From: Arthrobacter sp. AK04
GTDB taxonomy: Bacteria; Actinomycetota; Actinomycetes; Actinomycetales; Micrococcaceae
Assembly (NCBI RefSeq): GCF_021129155.1
Contig: NZ_JAJOMC010000003.1
Span: 62,001-126,000 of the forward strand
DNA length: 64,000 nucleotides
Direction: 5' to 3'
Below the pieces are notes generated by a model. That model searched no databases. It worked only from the letters and a program-made list of their open reading frames with translations, and was not told where the DNA came from. This document shows, piece by piece, positions 7,987 through 16,733 of the stretch; position 1 is the stretch's first letter; the number at the start of each line of letters is the position of its first letter. A program made the position numbers and the translations under genes.

Positions 7987-8769
7987 ATGTCCATGGAATA
8001 CCGTATGCGCCGCACGCTGCCCAGCCACCGCGCTGCTATCATCATGCCCGTCGACCATGGCCTGATCTTTGACCGCATCGAGGGACTTGAGACCCCCTCG
8101 GCTCCATTCGCCGCGTGGGCTAACCACGGCGTTACCGGCTTCATGATGACCCCTGGCCAGGTGAAACAAACGGAGGTCTTCTTTGCTCAGAACCCGCACT
8201 TGAGCCGTGTTCTCGCGATCGATACCTACTATGACTACCGCGAAATGGACGGCAACGGTTCCCACGGTCTCATTACGACGGTGGAAGAAGCCGTCCGAAT
8301 GGGCGTTGATGCGGTCAAGATGCTGTTCCCCTGGAACATGTCCAATGCTGAAAGGGTGGCCATGTGCACCCGCGTCGGGCAAGTAATCTCCGCATGCGAC
8401 CAGTGGGACATCCCGCTTGTCCTCGAGCCTGTCCTCATTGGCGCACCGAGGACCGAAGAAGTCATCATCGAAGAAGAAAAGGTAGCCCGGATCGCTTATG
8501 ACCTCGGCGCCCACATCATCAAAATTGCCTTCCCCGGTGAAGAGCGCACCCGGCGCCTCGCCAACGAACTTGGAGTCCCCCTCGTCATCGCCGGAGGCCC
8601 CCTCTCAGGCGAGCCCGCCGATACCATCGACGCAGTTGCGGGAACCATTCGCGCCGGGGCGCGAGGTGTTATTGTCGGCCGAAACATCTGGCAGCGCGAA
8701 CGCATTGTCGCTGAAAAGACTTTGGCCGAAATCGCTTCCCTGACCAAGAGCGTGTCCTTTAGCGATTAA
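7987..8769 (+). CDS. class I (Schiff-base) aldolase of the DhnA/LsrF type
   Basis: 260-residue TIM-barrel aldolase. The IIMPVDHGLIFD start, the GVDAVKMLFPW segment (about residues 113-123) and HIIKIAFPG (about residues 177-185, the likely Schiff-base lysine) match the archaeal FBP aldolase / LsrF group. It would cleave a phosphorylated ketose. Adjacent to the FGGY kinase (15-42 bp), it probably acts on that kinase's product. The locus thus has two unrelated aldolases, this one and the class II enzyme at 1-575. A tagatose- or other ketose-phosphate aldolase role is possible; the exact substrate is not visible. Confidence 0.82.
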   Translation: MSMEYRMRRTLPSHRAAIIMPVDHGLIFDRIEGLETPSAPFAAWANHGVTGFMMTPGQVKQTEVFFAQNPHLSRVLAIDTYYDYREMDGNGSHGLITTVEEAVRMGVDAVKMLFPWNMSNAERVAMCTRVGQVISACDQWDIPLVLEPVLIGAPRTEEVIIEEEKVARIAYDLGAHIIKIAFPGEERTRRLANELGVPLVIAGGPLSGEPADTIDAVAGTIRAGARGVIVGRNIWQRERIVAEKTLAEIASLTKSVSFSD

Positions 8770-8811
8770 ACCTGAACTTCATATATGGGCGTCAATCAAA
8801 GGATGCAAGAC

Positions 8812-10152
8812 ATGGGCGGATCAAGCGGACGTACTGAGGTTGTCTGCGGCATCGACATCGGCAGCACTAACTGCAAAGCCGTCGCAATTGACCGCAGCGG
8901 CCGTGTCGTCGGCCGTGCACGGCAGGCGACGCCCCGCAACCGCACCGACCTCTCCATCGACGCCCAAGGCATTCTGAACGTTATCGAGGACATGATCCTT
9001 GAAGTGTGTGGCACCCAATACCTGGTTGCCGGCGTAGCCTGCGCCGGAGTCGGAGAAGACGGCATACTCATAGATGCGGATGGCCACCCGCTTGGCCGCG
9101 CCCTGGCCTGGTTTGACCCGCGCCGGACCCGCCTCTTCGAGGGGCTCGAACCGCGCCTTTCCTCCTCCGACTGGATCGGCGTCCACGCCAACCCCTCCCA
9201 CACCCTCACCGGCTGGCTCTGGTCCCAGCAACAGGATGGGAGCAACAACGCTGCGTCCTGGGCCGCCATCACCGACTACGCCGCGATCCGCTGGACCAGA
9301 AGGTCCTTCATCAGCGACACCTTGGCGTCACGAACAGCGGCCTGGGACAGGCGGACCCGGACCTGGCTGACCAACCGGGTCGAGCTGACCTTGGGCTCAA
9401 CAGACCTGTTGCCGGAAGTGATCCGCACCGGAGAACCGGTAGGGCCCCTGCAGTCCTCCCGCCTCAGCGACGCCGGGGTCCTCGCCCCTGACGCCACCGT
9501 CGTCGCCGGCGGCCACGACCACCCCATCGGCGGATGGGGGGTGGACCAGCTCCACCCCAGCGCAATCCTCGATTCCATGGGCACAGCGGAAGTAGTCGTA
9601 GCCCAGTCCCCCACTCCCAATGTCCCCAGATTCGGCAACTGCGACGTCGGGCCCGGCATCCTAAGCAGCGGAAGCACCCTGCTGACAGTCACTGAACTGG
9701 CCCGCAACGTGGACTGGACATCACAGGACCCTGCCGTGGCCACCGCACTCCAGGCAATCATCGCGGGAAGCCAAAAACCGGACGAGTACCTCCACTCGGA
9801 ATGCTTCATTCCCGGCGGGCAAGGGGGCATCAGGCCCAAGTACTCCCCCGATGCCCCGGCTGCCCCCTTATCGCGCGCCTCCGCAGTTGCCGGTGCCCTG
9901 GCACGAGCGGGCGACGCCGCCATCGAAGCCGTTGCTTCCCGGATGCCCCCTGGCGCCCCGGTATATGTAGCCGGAGGCTGGGCAAGATCCCAAGGCTGGA
10001 TCGACATCAAACGAACCTTCATCGACACCGACGTACACGTCATCCCCGAGCCGGAGGTCACCGCCGTCGGCGCAGCATTGCTGTCCGCGCAGGCCATCAA
10101 CTGGAACGTACCCGCGCGGGCAGCGCTCTCCCTCAAAGCCTCCAACCTCTAG
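8812..10152 (+). CDS. FGGY-family carbohydrate kinase
   Basis: 446-residue sugar kinase with two actin-like halves. The N-terminal phosphate loop GIDIGSTNCKAV and a C-terminal VYVAGGWARSQGW segment are typical. It would phosphorylate a ketose made by the dehydrogenase, using ATP. I chose ATG 8812 (AAAGGA 8 bp upstream) over ATG 8785, which lacks a ribosome site. It closes the polyol operon; beyond it lies the degraded region and mobile block. Length is a little below the family's usual 480-520 residues. Substrate unknown. Confidence 0.85.
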   Translation: MGGSSGRTEVVCGIDIGSTNCKAVAIDRSGRVVGRARQATPRNRTDLSIDAQGILNVIEDMILEVCGTQYLVAGVACAGVGEDGILIDADGHPLGRALAWFDPRRTRLFEGLEPRLSSSDWIGVHANPSHTLTGWLWSQQQDGSNNAASWAAITDYAAIRWTRRSFISDTLASRTAAWDRRTRTWLTNRVELTLGSTDLLPEVIRTGEPVGPLQSSRLSDAGVLAPDATVVAGGHDHPIGGWGVDQLHPSAILDSMGTAEVVVAQSPTPNVPRFGNCDVGPGILSSGSTLLTVTELARNVDWTSQDPAVATALQAIIAGSQKPDEYLHSECFIPGGQGGIRPKYSPDAPAAPLSRASAVAGALARAGDAAIEAVASRMPPGAPVYVAGGWARSQGWIDIKRTFIDTDVHVIPEPEVTAVGAALLSAQAINWNVPARAALSLKASNL

Positions 10153-10218
10153 TCACCGCCGCTCCCCCAATCAGAGCGCCCGCCGTCCGGCGAGCCGCAG
10201 GATGCGCAAAGGAAAGCC

Positions 10219-10526
10219 ATGACTGAAAATATCGACGCCCCCACATCCTTGAGGTCACCGCTGACAAAGCACCTCAGATCTGTGAAGACCTCAACGGCGC
10301 CGTGGACCGCGCCGTCCACCACGCCATGAAGGTCGGTCGGCACGGGGTTCTGGTAACCCAGCACACCAACACCTTCTACACCGTCACGCTCAGCAAGGAC
10401 GTCCCCTACGGACAAATCTACGAACGGCGGCTGACCGAGCCCCTGACGCAGCCCTTAACTAAGTCTCCTGGCTGTGACTGCCAAACGCCTCCCAGACAAG
10501 GCGTCCGCTCAGATGTCATGGGATGA
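10219..10526 (+). pseudogene. small conserved hypothetical gene with a 1-nt frameshift
   Basis: Translation from ATG 10219 gives MTENIDAP and then leaves frame. Adding one C to the CCCCC tract at about 10239-10243 restores a continuous frame reading on through ILEVTADKAPQICEDLNGAV and further to VPYGQIYERR. The downstream frame stays open to a TGA at 10526. I do not recognise the family. Either the gene was recently inactivated or the base was lost in sequencing. It stands at the left border of the mobile block and overlaps the start of the next gene. Confidence 0.55.
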
Positions 10527-10743
10527 TCTCGAGATCCTGCTGCTACTCTCCCCCGGTGACAAGATCGAAGCCCAGCACAAGCGAACTGGCCACCGGTGGA
10601 ATGGAACAGTGGACATCATCGCTCCCGAGCAGGGGAAGCTCTGGATGTACGCAGCACTGGGCGAACGAAAACTTGTCGACACCGAAACGCACACAATCAG
10701 CAAACCGGTTCACCTACCCGGGACGACCGAATACAGCACCTAA
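10474..10743 (+). CDS. small hypothetical protein, paralogue of the 41.3-41.6 kb protein
   Basis: 89 residues from GTG 10474 (an alternative ATG at 10513 would leave 76). The C-terminal half GTVDIIAPEQGKLWMYAALG..ERKLVDTETHTI aligns with GTLEEIAPELGVAWVRTDAG..ERRLLDVQEHSI of the minus-strand protein at 41323-41595, so the two share a small beta-rich domain. Function unknown. It ends 33 bp before the TniQ gene stop (convergent), so the mobile element may border here. Confidence 0.55.
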   Translation: MTAKRLPDKASAQMSWDDLEILLLLSPGDKIEAQHKRTGHRWNGTVDIIAPEQGKLWMYAALGERKLVDTETHTISKPVHLPGTTEYST

Positions 10744-10776
10744 AAGCCCCTGGTACGTCGAAGCTTCCCTGCCACT

Positions 10777-12804
10777 TCAAAAACGGATGCGCTTATCCCA
10801 ACCTTGACGCCCCCGGGTGTTCTTTCTTTCTCCTGCCTCCACCCGTTCTTCTGGCGGACATTTTGTACAGCCTCCCGCCCTCCGCCGGTTCACCACGCTA
10901 CGGTCTTGAGAGTGGCCGTATTTGCAAGTCCACGTCCAACGTCCGGTACCAGGCACCACAGTTTCTGGACCGAATCCATTTCCTTCATAGTCCCAATCTT
11001 TGACGAGGTCAGGCTCCTTGGTGGCAAGGTCGTTCACACCGGGAAGCAGCAGCCTTCCCGTCGTGACGGGACAAGTAGCTTTCTTCTGTCCACACCTGTA
11101 GGCCGGGGTCTCATCAAAGGAATGTCCTTCAGGACACATCCACCATACTTTTGTCTCCGATCCGGGCTTTACTTGATCGGGAGTGAGGGGGCCGTTTTTA
11201 GTCGGATGCCACCAGACGGCCACATCCGGGCGAGCACTAGCGAGATCGTTTGTACCCGGGATCAGAATCTTTCCGTGGCACGTCTGGCACCGTCCTCCGG
11301 CTTCGACAAGCTTGGCTGGAGTTCGGCTAAACGAATGTCCATTCGGGCACCGGAGGTGAATTATGGTGTCAGCATTGCCTGCAGAAACTGCTCTCGGTGT
11401 AAGTTCGCCATTGGCTGGGTAGTCCCACATGGCCGCCAACTCGGGGTGAGTCGTCGCTAAATCATTGAATCCGGCCAAGACAGCTTTGGATGCGCAGAAG
11501 CGGCAGCCGGTGCCTTGGATGGTTCGATTTGTCACATAGGCGTCGTAATGGTGACCGAGTTTGTCTTTCCATGCCACTTTGCCGTTGTAACCGGGTCCGA
11601 TGATGTACGGGGTCAAGTCTCCGTTGGCTTCCTGGTCCCATTCGAGGGCAAGGTGAGGCATCACGTCGCCGAGGGAGTTGTATCCCGGAATGATCCGTTG
11701 GCCTGTGCAGATGGAGCAATGAAATTCTTCATCGGTTGAGCGGCGTGCCCTCGCCCTGCGTCTGCTTTGCACATGCCCGTATGTGCACATAAGCAGTTTT
11801 TCTGCCGTCGGATCGGCAAGTGGTACGGCGAAGCGGTCAGTCCACCACCGGTCGTCACTTCGATTGGTGGTTCTCAGGCAGTCCAGGTATCGCCGCATAG
11901 GCTCCAACGGATAGGTGGCCGTCTTAGCCTCAATCCTCGTTGCAAGAAGCGGATCGAAGCTTCCGGTTCTCTTGTCTCCGAGCTGAGTAGTTCGATACCA
12001 AACGAAGGTTGGACGTAACAAAAGCCATGCCTGGTCAATGACTGCCCAGCTGACTCGGGGAGCTTTGTCAGCAATGACCTGTGCGAGTATCTGGTATCCC
12101 TGTCGGAAGGTGATCCCAGTATCTAGCAACTGTTGGTGGAGGCCGTCGTGAGTCAGGGCTTCTACCAGCGTCGCCGCCAAGGGAACGTCACCTGGTGCTG
12201 GTGCACCGCGGTAGTGGCGTCGCCTCGCGGACGCGATGCGGGAGAAGACCTCGTTGGTGAGACGCCAGTTGGCCCGGCCGGAAGCGATGAGTCCTTCGAG
12301 CCGGACAGCTGCGCCTAGCACTTCATCATGGACACGTTGGGAATGGTAGGCGGCCGGCAAAGCGGGGCGGCCAGGCCGCTGTCTTTTGACTGCGACGCTG
12401 GGCCCTATCCAGCACCGATGCACCCGGCAAACAAGTGGTCGATCCTCAGGTTCGAGTTCCACAACGTTTCCCGCACTGCATTTCTGGCAGGCATGCCATG
12501 CAACGGGAGCCGGCACACCGCGACCGCGCGGGCGGCGCACTTGTCTGGCGCGCTTCACGGTGAGCTCTTGGGGGCCAAGCGTGGCCATTCGCTGGCAGAG
12601 ACGGTGGAGTTCTTGGGCGGTCTCTTCAAACGTGGCTTTGCCTGCATTCGTACGCCGGACCCCGGCGGCGGCCACACCCCAAAAGTACTGCGGCTCCATT
12701 CCAAGGCGGTTTCCTGTTCTTGCTGCGTAGCTAATGAGGGTCTCCCCCGTGAAGTATCGGGGTGCCACTCCTGGTGCTAAGGGCCCTCTGGTTATGGTCA
12801 ACAT
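10777..12804 (-). CDS. tniQ: TniQ/TnsD-type target-selection protein with tandem zinc-ribbon repeats
   Basis: 675 residues. The N-terminal TniQ part (about 10-200) has a zinc finger with C106xxC109 and C126xxH129. In Tn7-like elements TniQ/TnsD binds the target site and recruits the TnsC ATPase. The C-terminal half has four tandem repeats of about 70 residues (roughly 371-440, 441-511, 512-583, 584-652). Their pattern is PGxNDLAT, then WDYxxNGxLTP, then CPxGHSF, then CxxC, with a half repeat before them (C340..GH..C363xxC366). They resemble the probable-zinc-ribbon DUF4379 family. Repeat 1 lacks the first Cys and repeat 3 has only one Cys in its second pair. The gene abuts tnsC, 1 bp after its stop. 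The repeats may replace the usual TnsD DNA-binding region. Confidence 0.85.
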   Translation of the reverse strand: MLTITRGPLAPGVAPRYFTGETLISYAARTGNRLGMEPQYFWGVAAAGVRRTNAGKATFEETAQELHRLCQRMATLGPQELTVKRARQVRRPRGRGVPAPVAWHACQKCSAGNVVELEPEDRPLVCRVHRCWIGPSVAVKRQRPGRPALPAAYHSQRVHDEVLGAAVRLEGLIASGRANWRLTNEVFSRIASARRRHYRGAPAPGDVPLAATLVEALTHDGLHQQLLDTGITFRQGYQILAQVIADKAPRVSWAVIDQAWLLLRPTFVWYRTTQLGDKRTGSFDPLLATRIEAKTATYPLEPMRRYLDCLRTTNRSDDRWWTDRFAVPLADPTAEKLLMCTYGHVQSRRRARARRSTDEEFHCSICTGQRIIPGYNSLGDVMPHLALEWDQEANGDLTPYIIGPGYNGKVAWKDKLGHHYDAYVTNRTIQGTGCRFCASKAVLAGFNDLATTHPELAAMWDYPANGELTPRAVSAGNADTIIHLRCPNGHSFSRTPAKLVEAGGRCQTCHGKILIPGTNDLASARPDVAVWWHPTKNGPLTPDQVKPGSETKVWWMCPEGHSFDETPAYRCGQKKATCPVTTGRLLLPGVNDLATKEPDLVKDWDYEGNGFGPETVVPGTGRWTWTCKYGHSQDRSVVNRRRAGGCTKCPPEERVEAGERKNTRGRQGWDKRIRF

Positions 12805-13908
12805 TCAGGCCCGACTTTTTGGTTTTGTGGACCTTCGTGTTGGCATGTTGTCTGCCTTCTCCGTGGTGCGGCCCAGCTCCGCCCTCATGTGGCCTTCGGT
12901 TGCCAAGTTCACTCGGGCCGCCTGCAGGCGCTCGAGTGTGATGGTCTCACAGTGGGGATCATTCAGGAGGATCAGCTCCCGTGCTGCTTGGGTCAGCATG
13001 AGGTTGAGCGCCTGGACGCTTCCTCCAGTCATACCGTGCAAAGGTCCAGCCAAGGCTTTCAATGTTTCGGGCCTCGTAGCGTAAAGCGGCAGGGCGTCTG
13101 CCATCGTAGCGACAAGTCCTGCCCACCTGGACATCCAATCCACGGATTCCTTGGTGTACTCGGCCACGTCCGCTCGTATGAACCGGTTTTCGATTTGCAT
13201 ACCCCTCGTGCCACGCGTGAGGTTCGTGACTTCCAGGTTGATACCCGCCAAAAGAAACGTGGCTGTCGTGTCGTCGGCCAGCCGTCGGATGGCGTCAGCG
13301 GCGCGCCTGGAAAAGGACCCACCGTTATCCAGGTTCTGAACTTCGTCAATGGCGAAGACCTCGATCCCGGATCTGGCGATGCCGGCGAGCACTAGGGTCC
13401 GCATGATCGGGTCACTGTCGCGTGGTTTGTAGGCCACCCCCAGGTAGTCGGCGATTTCCATATAAATGCTTTTGGGGGTCCCGCTGTCCGGAACGCAGAT
13501 GTAGGCCACGGGACAGCTGCGGACGTCATAGATGGAATCCGGATTCACGTCGCGGTAGGCAGCGAGAACCTCACCTAGTACGAAGTGAACGGCGGTCGTC
13601 TTCCCGCGGCCGGAGGGGGCCGAGACGAAGACGCCGTAACCGCCCTTGGGCTTTCCGTGGTTTAGGTGCATAACGGTGGCGAGCGTCTTGCTGATGTTGA
13701 CCACTGTTTCGTTTTCAACCGTCACTTTGTCCGACAGGAAGTCCAACCGGTCGAGGTCGTATGCTGTCCTTTCCGATTGGGTCATGCTCAGCAGTTCCGG
13801 GACGGGGACGAGGCGGAAGTTCTCCCCACGCTGAAGCAGAAACTCGAGATAGCCGGACCAGTGGGTGATGTCCAGCCCTTGGTTGCCGCGAAAATCAAAC
13901 CTTTCCAT
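12805..13908 (-). CDS. tnsC: TnsC/TniB-type AAA+ ATPase of transposon
   Basis: 367-residue regulator that links target recognition to the transposase by ATP-dependent filament formation. Walker A is APSGRGKTT (residues 97-105), Walker B is EVFAIDEVQ (183-191), and a sensor-1 segment TFLLAGIN follows (217-224). Its start overlaps the end of the transposase gene by 14 bp, and its stop touches the TniQ start, so expression is coupled. Length is close to TniB/TnsC proteins. The Lys/Arg-rich C-terminus could serve DNA or transposase contacts. Confidence 0.88.
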   Translation of the reverse strand: MERFDFRGNQGLDITHWSGYLEFLLQRGENFRLVPVPELLSMTQSERTAYDLDRLDFLSDKVTVENETVVNISKTLATVMHLNHGKPKGGYGVFVSAPSGRGKTTAVHFVLGEVLAAYRDVNPDSIYDVRSCPVAYICVPDSGTPKSIYMEIADYLGVAYKPRDSDPIMRTLVLAGIARSGIEVFAIDEVQNLDNGGSFSRRAADAIRRLADDTTATFLLAGINLEVTNLTRGTRGMQIENRFIRADVAEYTKESVDWMSRWAGLVATMADALPLYATRPETLKALAGPLHGMTGGSVQALNLMLTQAARELILLNDPHCETITLERLQAARVNLATEGHMRAELGRTTEKADNMPTRRSTKPKSRA

Positions 13909-15952
13909 TGTCGTCGCTTTCCGGTGAGGGGCGATCCAAGCCGTGTGCTGTCATGGGATAGTCTGGGACGTTGTCCCAGTCGTCGCCGGCAGGTGACCCT
14001 TCGGACAGGGTTGTGCGGGTTGCGGGGCCGCCCATGCCCTGTATTTCCGCCAAGTGTTCCGCCAACTCCGCTGCCTTTTTTTGCTTTTCTGCACGCCTGA
14101 TCTTGGCGACTTCCCTCTTGATGAAGGAAGCTGATGCCTCGTCGGCCTCCGCGCTTGGGATGACATAACCGTTGTCGAGAAATTCGTGGGCAATGCGCCA
14201 AACCCCTGACAAGTGTGGATTATCGAACCGGCCCTCTTTCATGTGGCACTGGATGTATCGGTCTTCGTGCGGAACGTAAACCCATATCGTGCGGGGATCC
14301 GTGGGCCGGTAGTGGATTTCCCATTCACCGCCGTCCTTCCCAAGCTTCGAGTCCCCCGACGTGTGCATCCTCAAAAGACGGAGCTCGTCGGAGTCGTACT
14401 GGCGGCAATGGAATTCGATGCCGTCTCGTTGCAGGGTGCGGTGGTCGACCGGCATGAGGGAGATATAGTCGGCCTCGGCCAAAGCGAGCGGTACATATCC
14501 AACGAAGGGGAACATGCTGGCGTACATAACGTTGGGGCTGACCGGTTTCGCGGACGGTGCGAGGGGGTCACGGAGGGCGTCAAGTGGCTGATTCTGCCAG
14601 TACTGTACGATCCACCTGTCGAGCAGGATGATCAGGTCTTCGATGTCCAGCAACTCCTCGTTGTCCGGGTCTTTGCCACGCCGGTTGACGTCACCGCCCG
14701 TGTTACCGGGCAGGTACGCGATGAACTGGTCTAGGAGTGTGTCGAAGAACCGCTCGATCATTGCCTTGTCGGTCGGTGATCGCGTTGAGCAGCGGGTAAT
14801 GACAATGCCGAGTTGCCGGCAGGCGGAATCGAAGACTTTGCTCGTGAAATCCCTACCGTTGTCGGTGACGATACGAAAGATGCGTATGACCGGTCTGCGG
14901 GTTTCCCACTTGGCTACTTCCTCAGGGTCCAGTAGCGACGCCCACGGAAGGTGCCTGCCCTTCAGCACCCAGGGGTTGAACAGTTCGTCGCTGCCTGGCC
15001 GTGCTTCGGCTGGTGACAGGGCCTGGGCAAGAAGATAAGCGTGCGCCGCGCCTTTCCCGGATTCCTGGACGCTCAGGGCCAGGACCGTGTGCGTGCATTT
15101 ATCCATCATGACGGTGAGGGTGAATGAGCCGGGTGTCCCGTCCGGCTTGCGGGCGCGAACATCGTACCTCGAATTGTCAATCTGCGTTTCACTGCCGGGC
15201 ATGATTGCGGACATCCCGTGGTAGGTCCAGTCAGGTGCGTTACGCGCCGTCCTGCGGCGTTTTGCGGGGCCTTTAGGTTCCTCACCCTTCGTTTTTTCTT
15301 TGATGGCGGCGATCAGCCTGTCACGCCCGGGGATTAGGAAATCCCGGTCAGGGAATTGTTCCTTGACCATGAGGATGACGTTCGTTGCCTGGACTTTCCA
15401 GGGGATGCTCGCCTTGTACAGCCGGTCCGCGATCATGGCATCGATGCAACCGAGCACTGCAGAGTGGACGCCGTCGAGCGGATGGTGCTTTCGGGTGGTC
15501 CGCATGTCGAGGAGGCCGGCCGGGCCCGAGTCCTTGTACGCTGCCACGTACCGCTCGAGAGTACGTTTTCCTACACTGATGCCTGCATCGTTGAGTTGCC
15601 TCACCATAAGGTCAACCCGCTGACCCTGGGTGGTCAGCTCCGGGTTATAACCAGGCCGGTAATCCTCGGCCGACTCTGGTTTTCCCTCGATTATTTCCTC
15701 GACCCGGGGGATCCATTCCTCCAGCCTTTCCCGTTCGGATTTGCTGGCTATCTCGAGCTTTCCAGTCTCCGAAATACGTCGATCAAATATGGGAGGAACA
15801 TCCAGTTCGCGGCAAACCTCGGAGTACGACATGTTGTGCACGTCATCGGTCTTAACGTCCCTCATGGAAAAGATGTTGTTATGGAATTCGACAATTTCCC
15901 ACCGCGTCCCAGCAATGGTGATGACGCTACGCGGCCCGATGGCACGTTGCAT
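13895..15952 (-). CDS. tnsB: TnsB/TniA-type DDE transposase
   Basis: 685-residue Mu/TnsB-class integrase that binds element ends and joins them to target DNA. The RNase-H-fold catalytic triad is visible: D in ETQIDNSRYD (about residue 259), D in RIVTDNGRDF (about 364) and E in KAMIERFF (about 400), a D(35)E spacing. An N-terminal HTH region is followed by a Mu-type beta barrel after the core. I prefer ATG 15952 (GGAAGG 6 bp upstream) over the TTG at 15982. The gene overlaps the TnsA-like gene end by 26 bp and the TnsC gene by 14 bp. All catalytic residues are intact, so it may be active. Confidence 0.88.
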   Translation of the reverse strand: MQRAIGPRSVITIAGTRWEIVEFHNNIFSMRDVKTDDVHNMSYSEVCRELDVPPIFDRRISETGKLEIASKSERERLEEWIPRVEEIIEGKPESAEDYRPGYNPELTTQGQRVDLMVRQLNDAGISVGKRTLERYVAAYKDSGPAGLLDMRTTRKHHPLDGVHSAVLGCIDAMIADRLYKASIPWKVQATNVILMVKEQFPDRDFLIPGRDRLIAAIKEKTKGEEPKGPAKRRRTARNAPDWTYHGMSAIMPGSETQIDNSRYDVRARKPDGTPGSFTLTVMMDKCTHTVLALSVQESGKGAAHAYLLAQALSPAEARPGSDELFNPWVLKGRHLPWASLLDPEEVAKWETRRPVIRIFRIVTDNGRDFTSKVFDSACRQLGIVITRCSTRSPTDKAMIERFFDTLLDQFIAYLPGNTGGDVNRRGKDPDNEELLDIEDLIILLDRWIVQYWQNQPLDALRDPLAPSAKPVSPNVMYASMFPFVGYVPLALAEADYISLMPVDHRTLQRDGIEFHCRQYDSDELRLLRMHTSGDSKLGKDGGEWEIHYRPTDPRTIWVYVPHEDRYIQCHMKEGRFDNPHLSGVWRIAHEFLDNGYVIPSAEADEASASFIKREVAKIRRAEKQKKAAELAEHLAEIQGMGGPATRTTLSEGSPAGDDWDNVPDYPMTAHGLDRPSPESDDNGKV

Positions 15953-16733
15953 GGTTGCCTTCCGTCCAAATAGTTGTGTCAAGACTTAGGGGTGCAGAGT
16001 GGTCGTAGCTCAAGGCCTGGCGAAACATCATGTGGTAGATGGCGGGCATGGCAAACGCCGGCCGCTTAGCGTCCAAGCGCCTGGCGGTCTCCGCCAGGGT
16101 GTGCGGGGTCCACAAATATTCGAGAAGGAACTTTTCACTGATCTGAGTGGGGTGCATGTCCTCGGCCCGGAAACAAGCAAGCCATTCAAGGTTGGTCCAG
16201 TGCCACCCAGCGATTGCGTGGAGGACAGTGTGCCGCCAACCCTGCCGCTCACACTCATCACTTGTCTTCGCGAATGCGTGCCCAGTGTCAGTGTCTACGG
16301 CGTCAATCGGCTTGACGTCATAAACGGTCCTGCGACCGTCAGCCCCGAGAGCGAAAAAATCCGGATAATGCCGCGTATTGTCCCTGAACGACAAACAGAA
16401 AGGTTGAGAAGTGATGAAAAGCAGTTCCTCTGTGTGCTCCAGCAAAACAAGACATTTCAACTCCTCCAGCGACTCGTACCAAACGAAATCCCCACTGGAG
16501 ATAAACGGGTAGAACCCTTCATAGCTGCGCCGGTGCGGGTAGTTATATCCCCTCCGACTCAGCGCGAAGCTCGAAGGATCAAAGTCGCGGATTTTCCGAT
16601 CGAGCACAACGCCACGACCGCGCTTCGAATTCTCCCGCCACAGCAGAACGTTATGTCCGGTCTTATTGTTGAACTCTCTAAACGGATCGCTCTGATTACG
16701 GCCCAAAAGGACACGAAACTCACCCGCGAGCAT
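15927..16733 (-). CDS. tnsA: TnsA-like transposon endonuclease
   Basis: 268 residues. The restriction-endonuclease-fold core shows ESLEELKCLVLLEH (about 87-100, catalytic Glu), HYPDFFA (D125) and VYDVKP (K141), the E-D-K set of TnsA nucleases that cut the 5' ends and allow cut-and-paste transposition. The C-terminal third (HPTQISEKFLLEYL onward) resembles the winged-helix TnsC-contacting part. It is the first gene of the operon. Its promoter should lie in 16734-16900, where a 7-bp inverted repeat and GTTGA repeats are seen. The presence of TnsA argues for Tn7-type rather than Tn5053-type replicative movement. Confidence 0.82.
   Translation of the reverse strand: MLAGEFRVLLGRNQSDPFREFNNKTGHNVLLWRENSKRGRGVVLDRKIRDFDPSSFALSRRGYNYPHRRSYEGFYPFISSGDFVWYESLEELKCLVLLEHTEELLFITSQPFCLSFRDNTRHYPDFFALGADGRRTVYDVKPIDAVDTDTGHAFAKTSDECERQGWRHTVLHAIAGWHWTNLEWLACFRAEDMHPTQISEKFLLEYLWTPHTLAETARRLDAKRPAFAMPAIYHMMFRQALSYDHSAPLSLDTTIWTEGNHATCHRAA

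Larger units (their letters stand above)
10777..16733 (-). mobile_element. Tn7-like transposition module (TnsA-TnsB-TnsC-TniQ), ends not located
   Basis: Four overlapping or abutting minus-strand genes encode a complete Tn7-type machinery: TnsA-like endonuclease, DDE transposase, AAA+ ATPase and TniQ target selector. No resolvase and no CRISPR array or Cas gene is nearby. In Tn7 the right end lies just upstream of tnsA, which here would be 16734-17136. I could not identify paired terminal repeats or a target duplication, so the coordinates cover the genes only. Confidence 0.75.
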
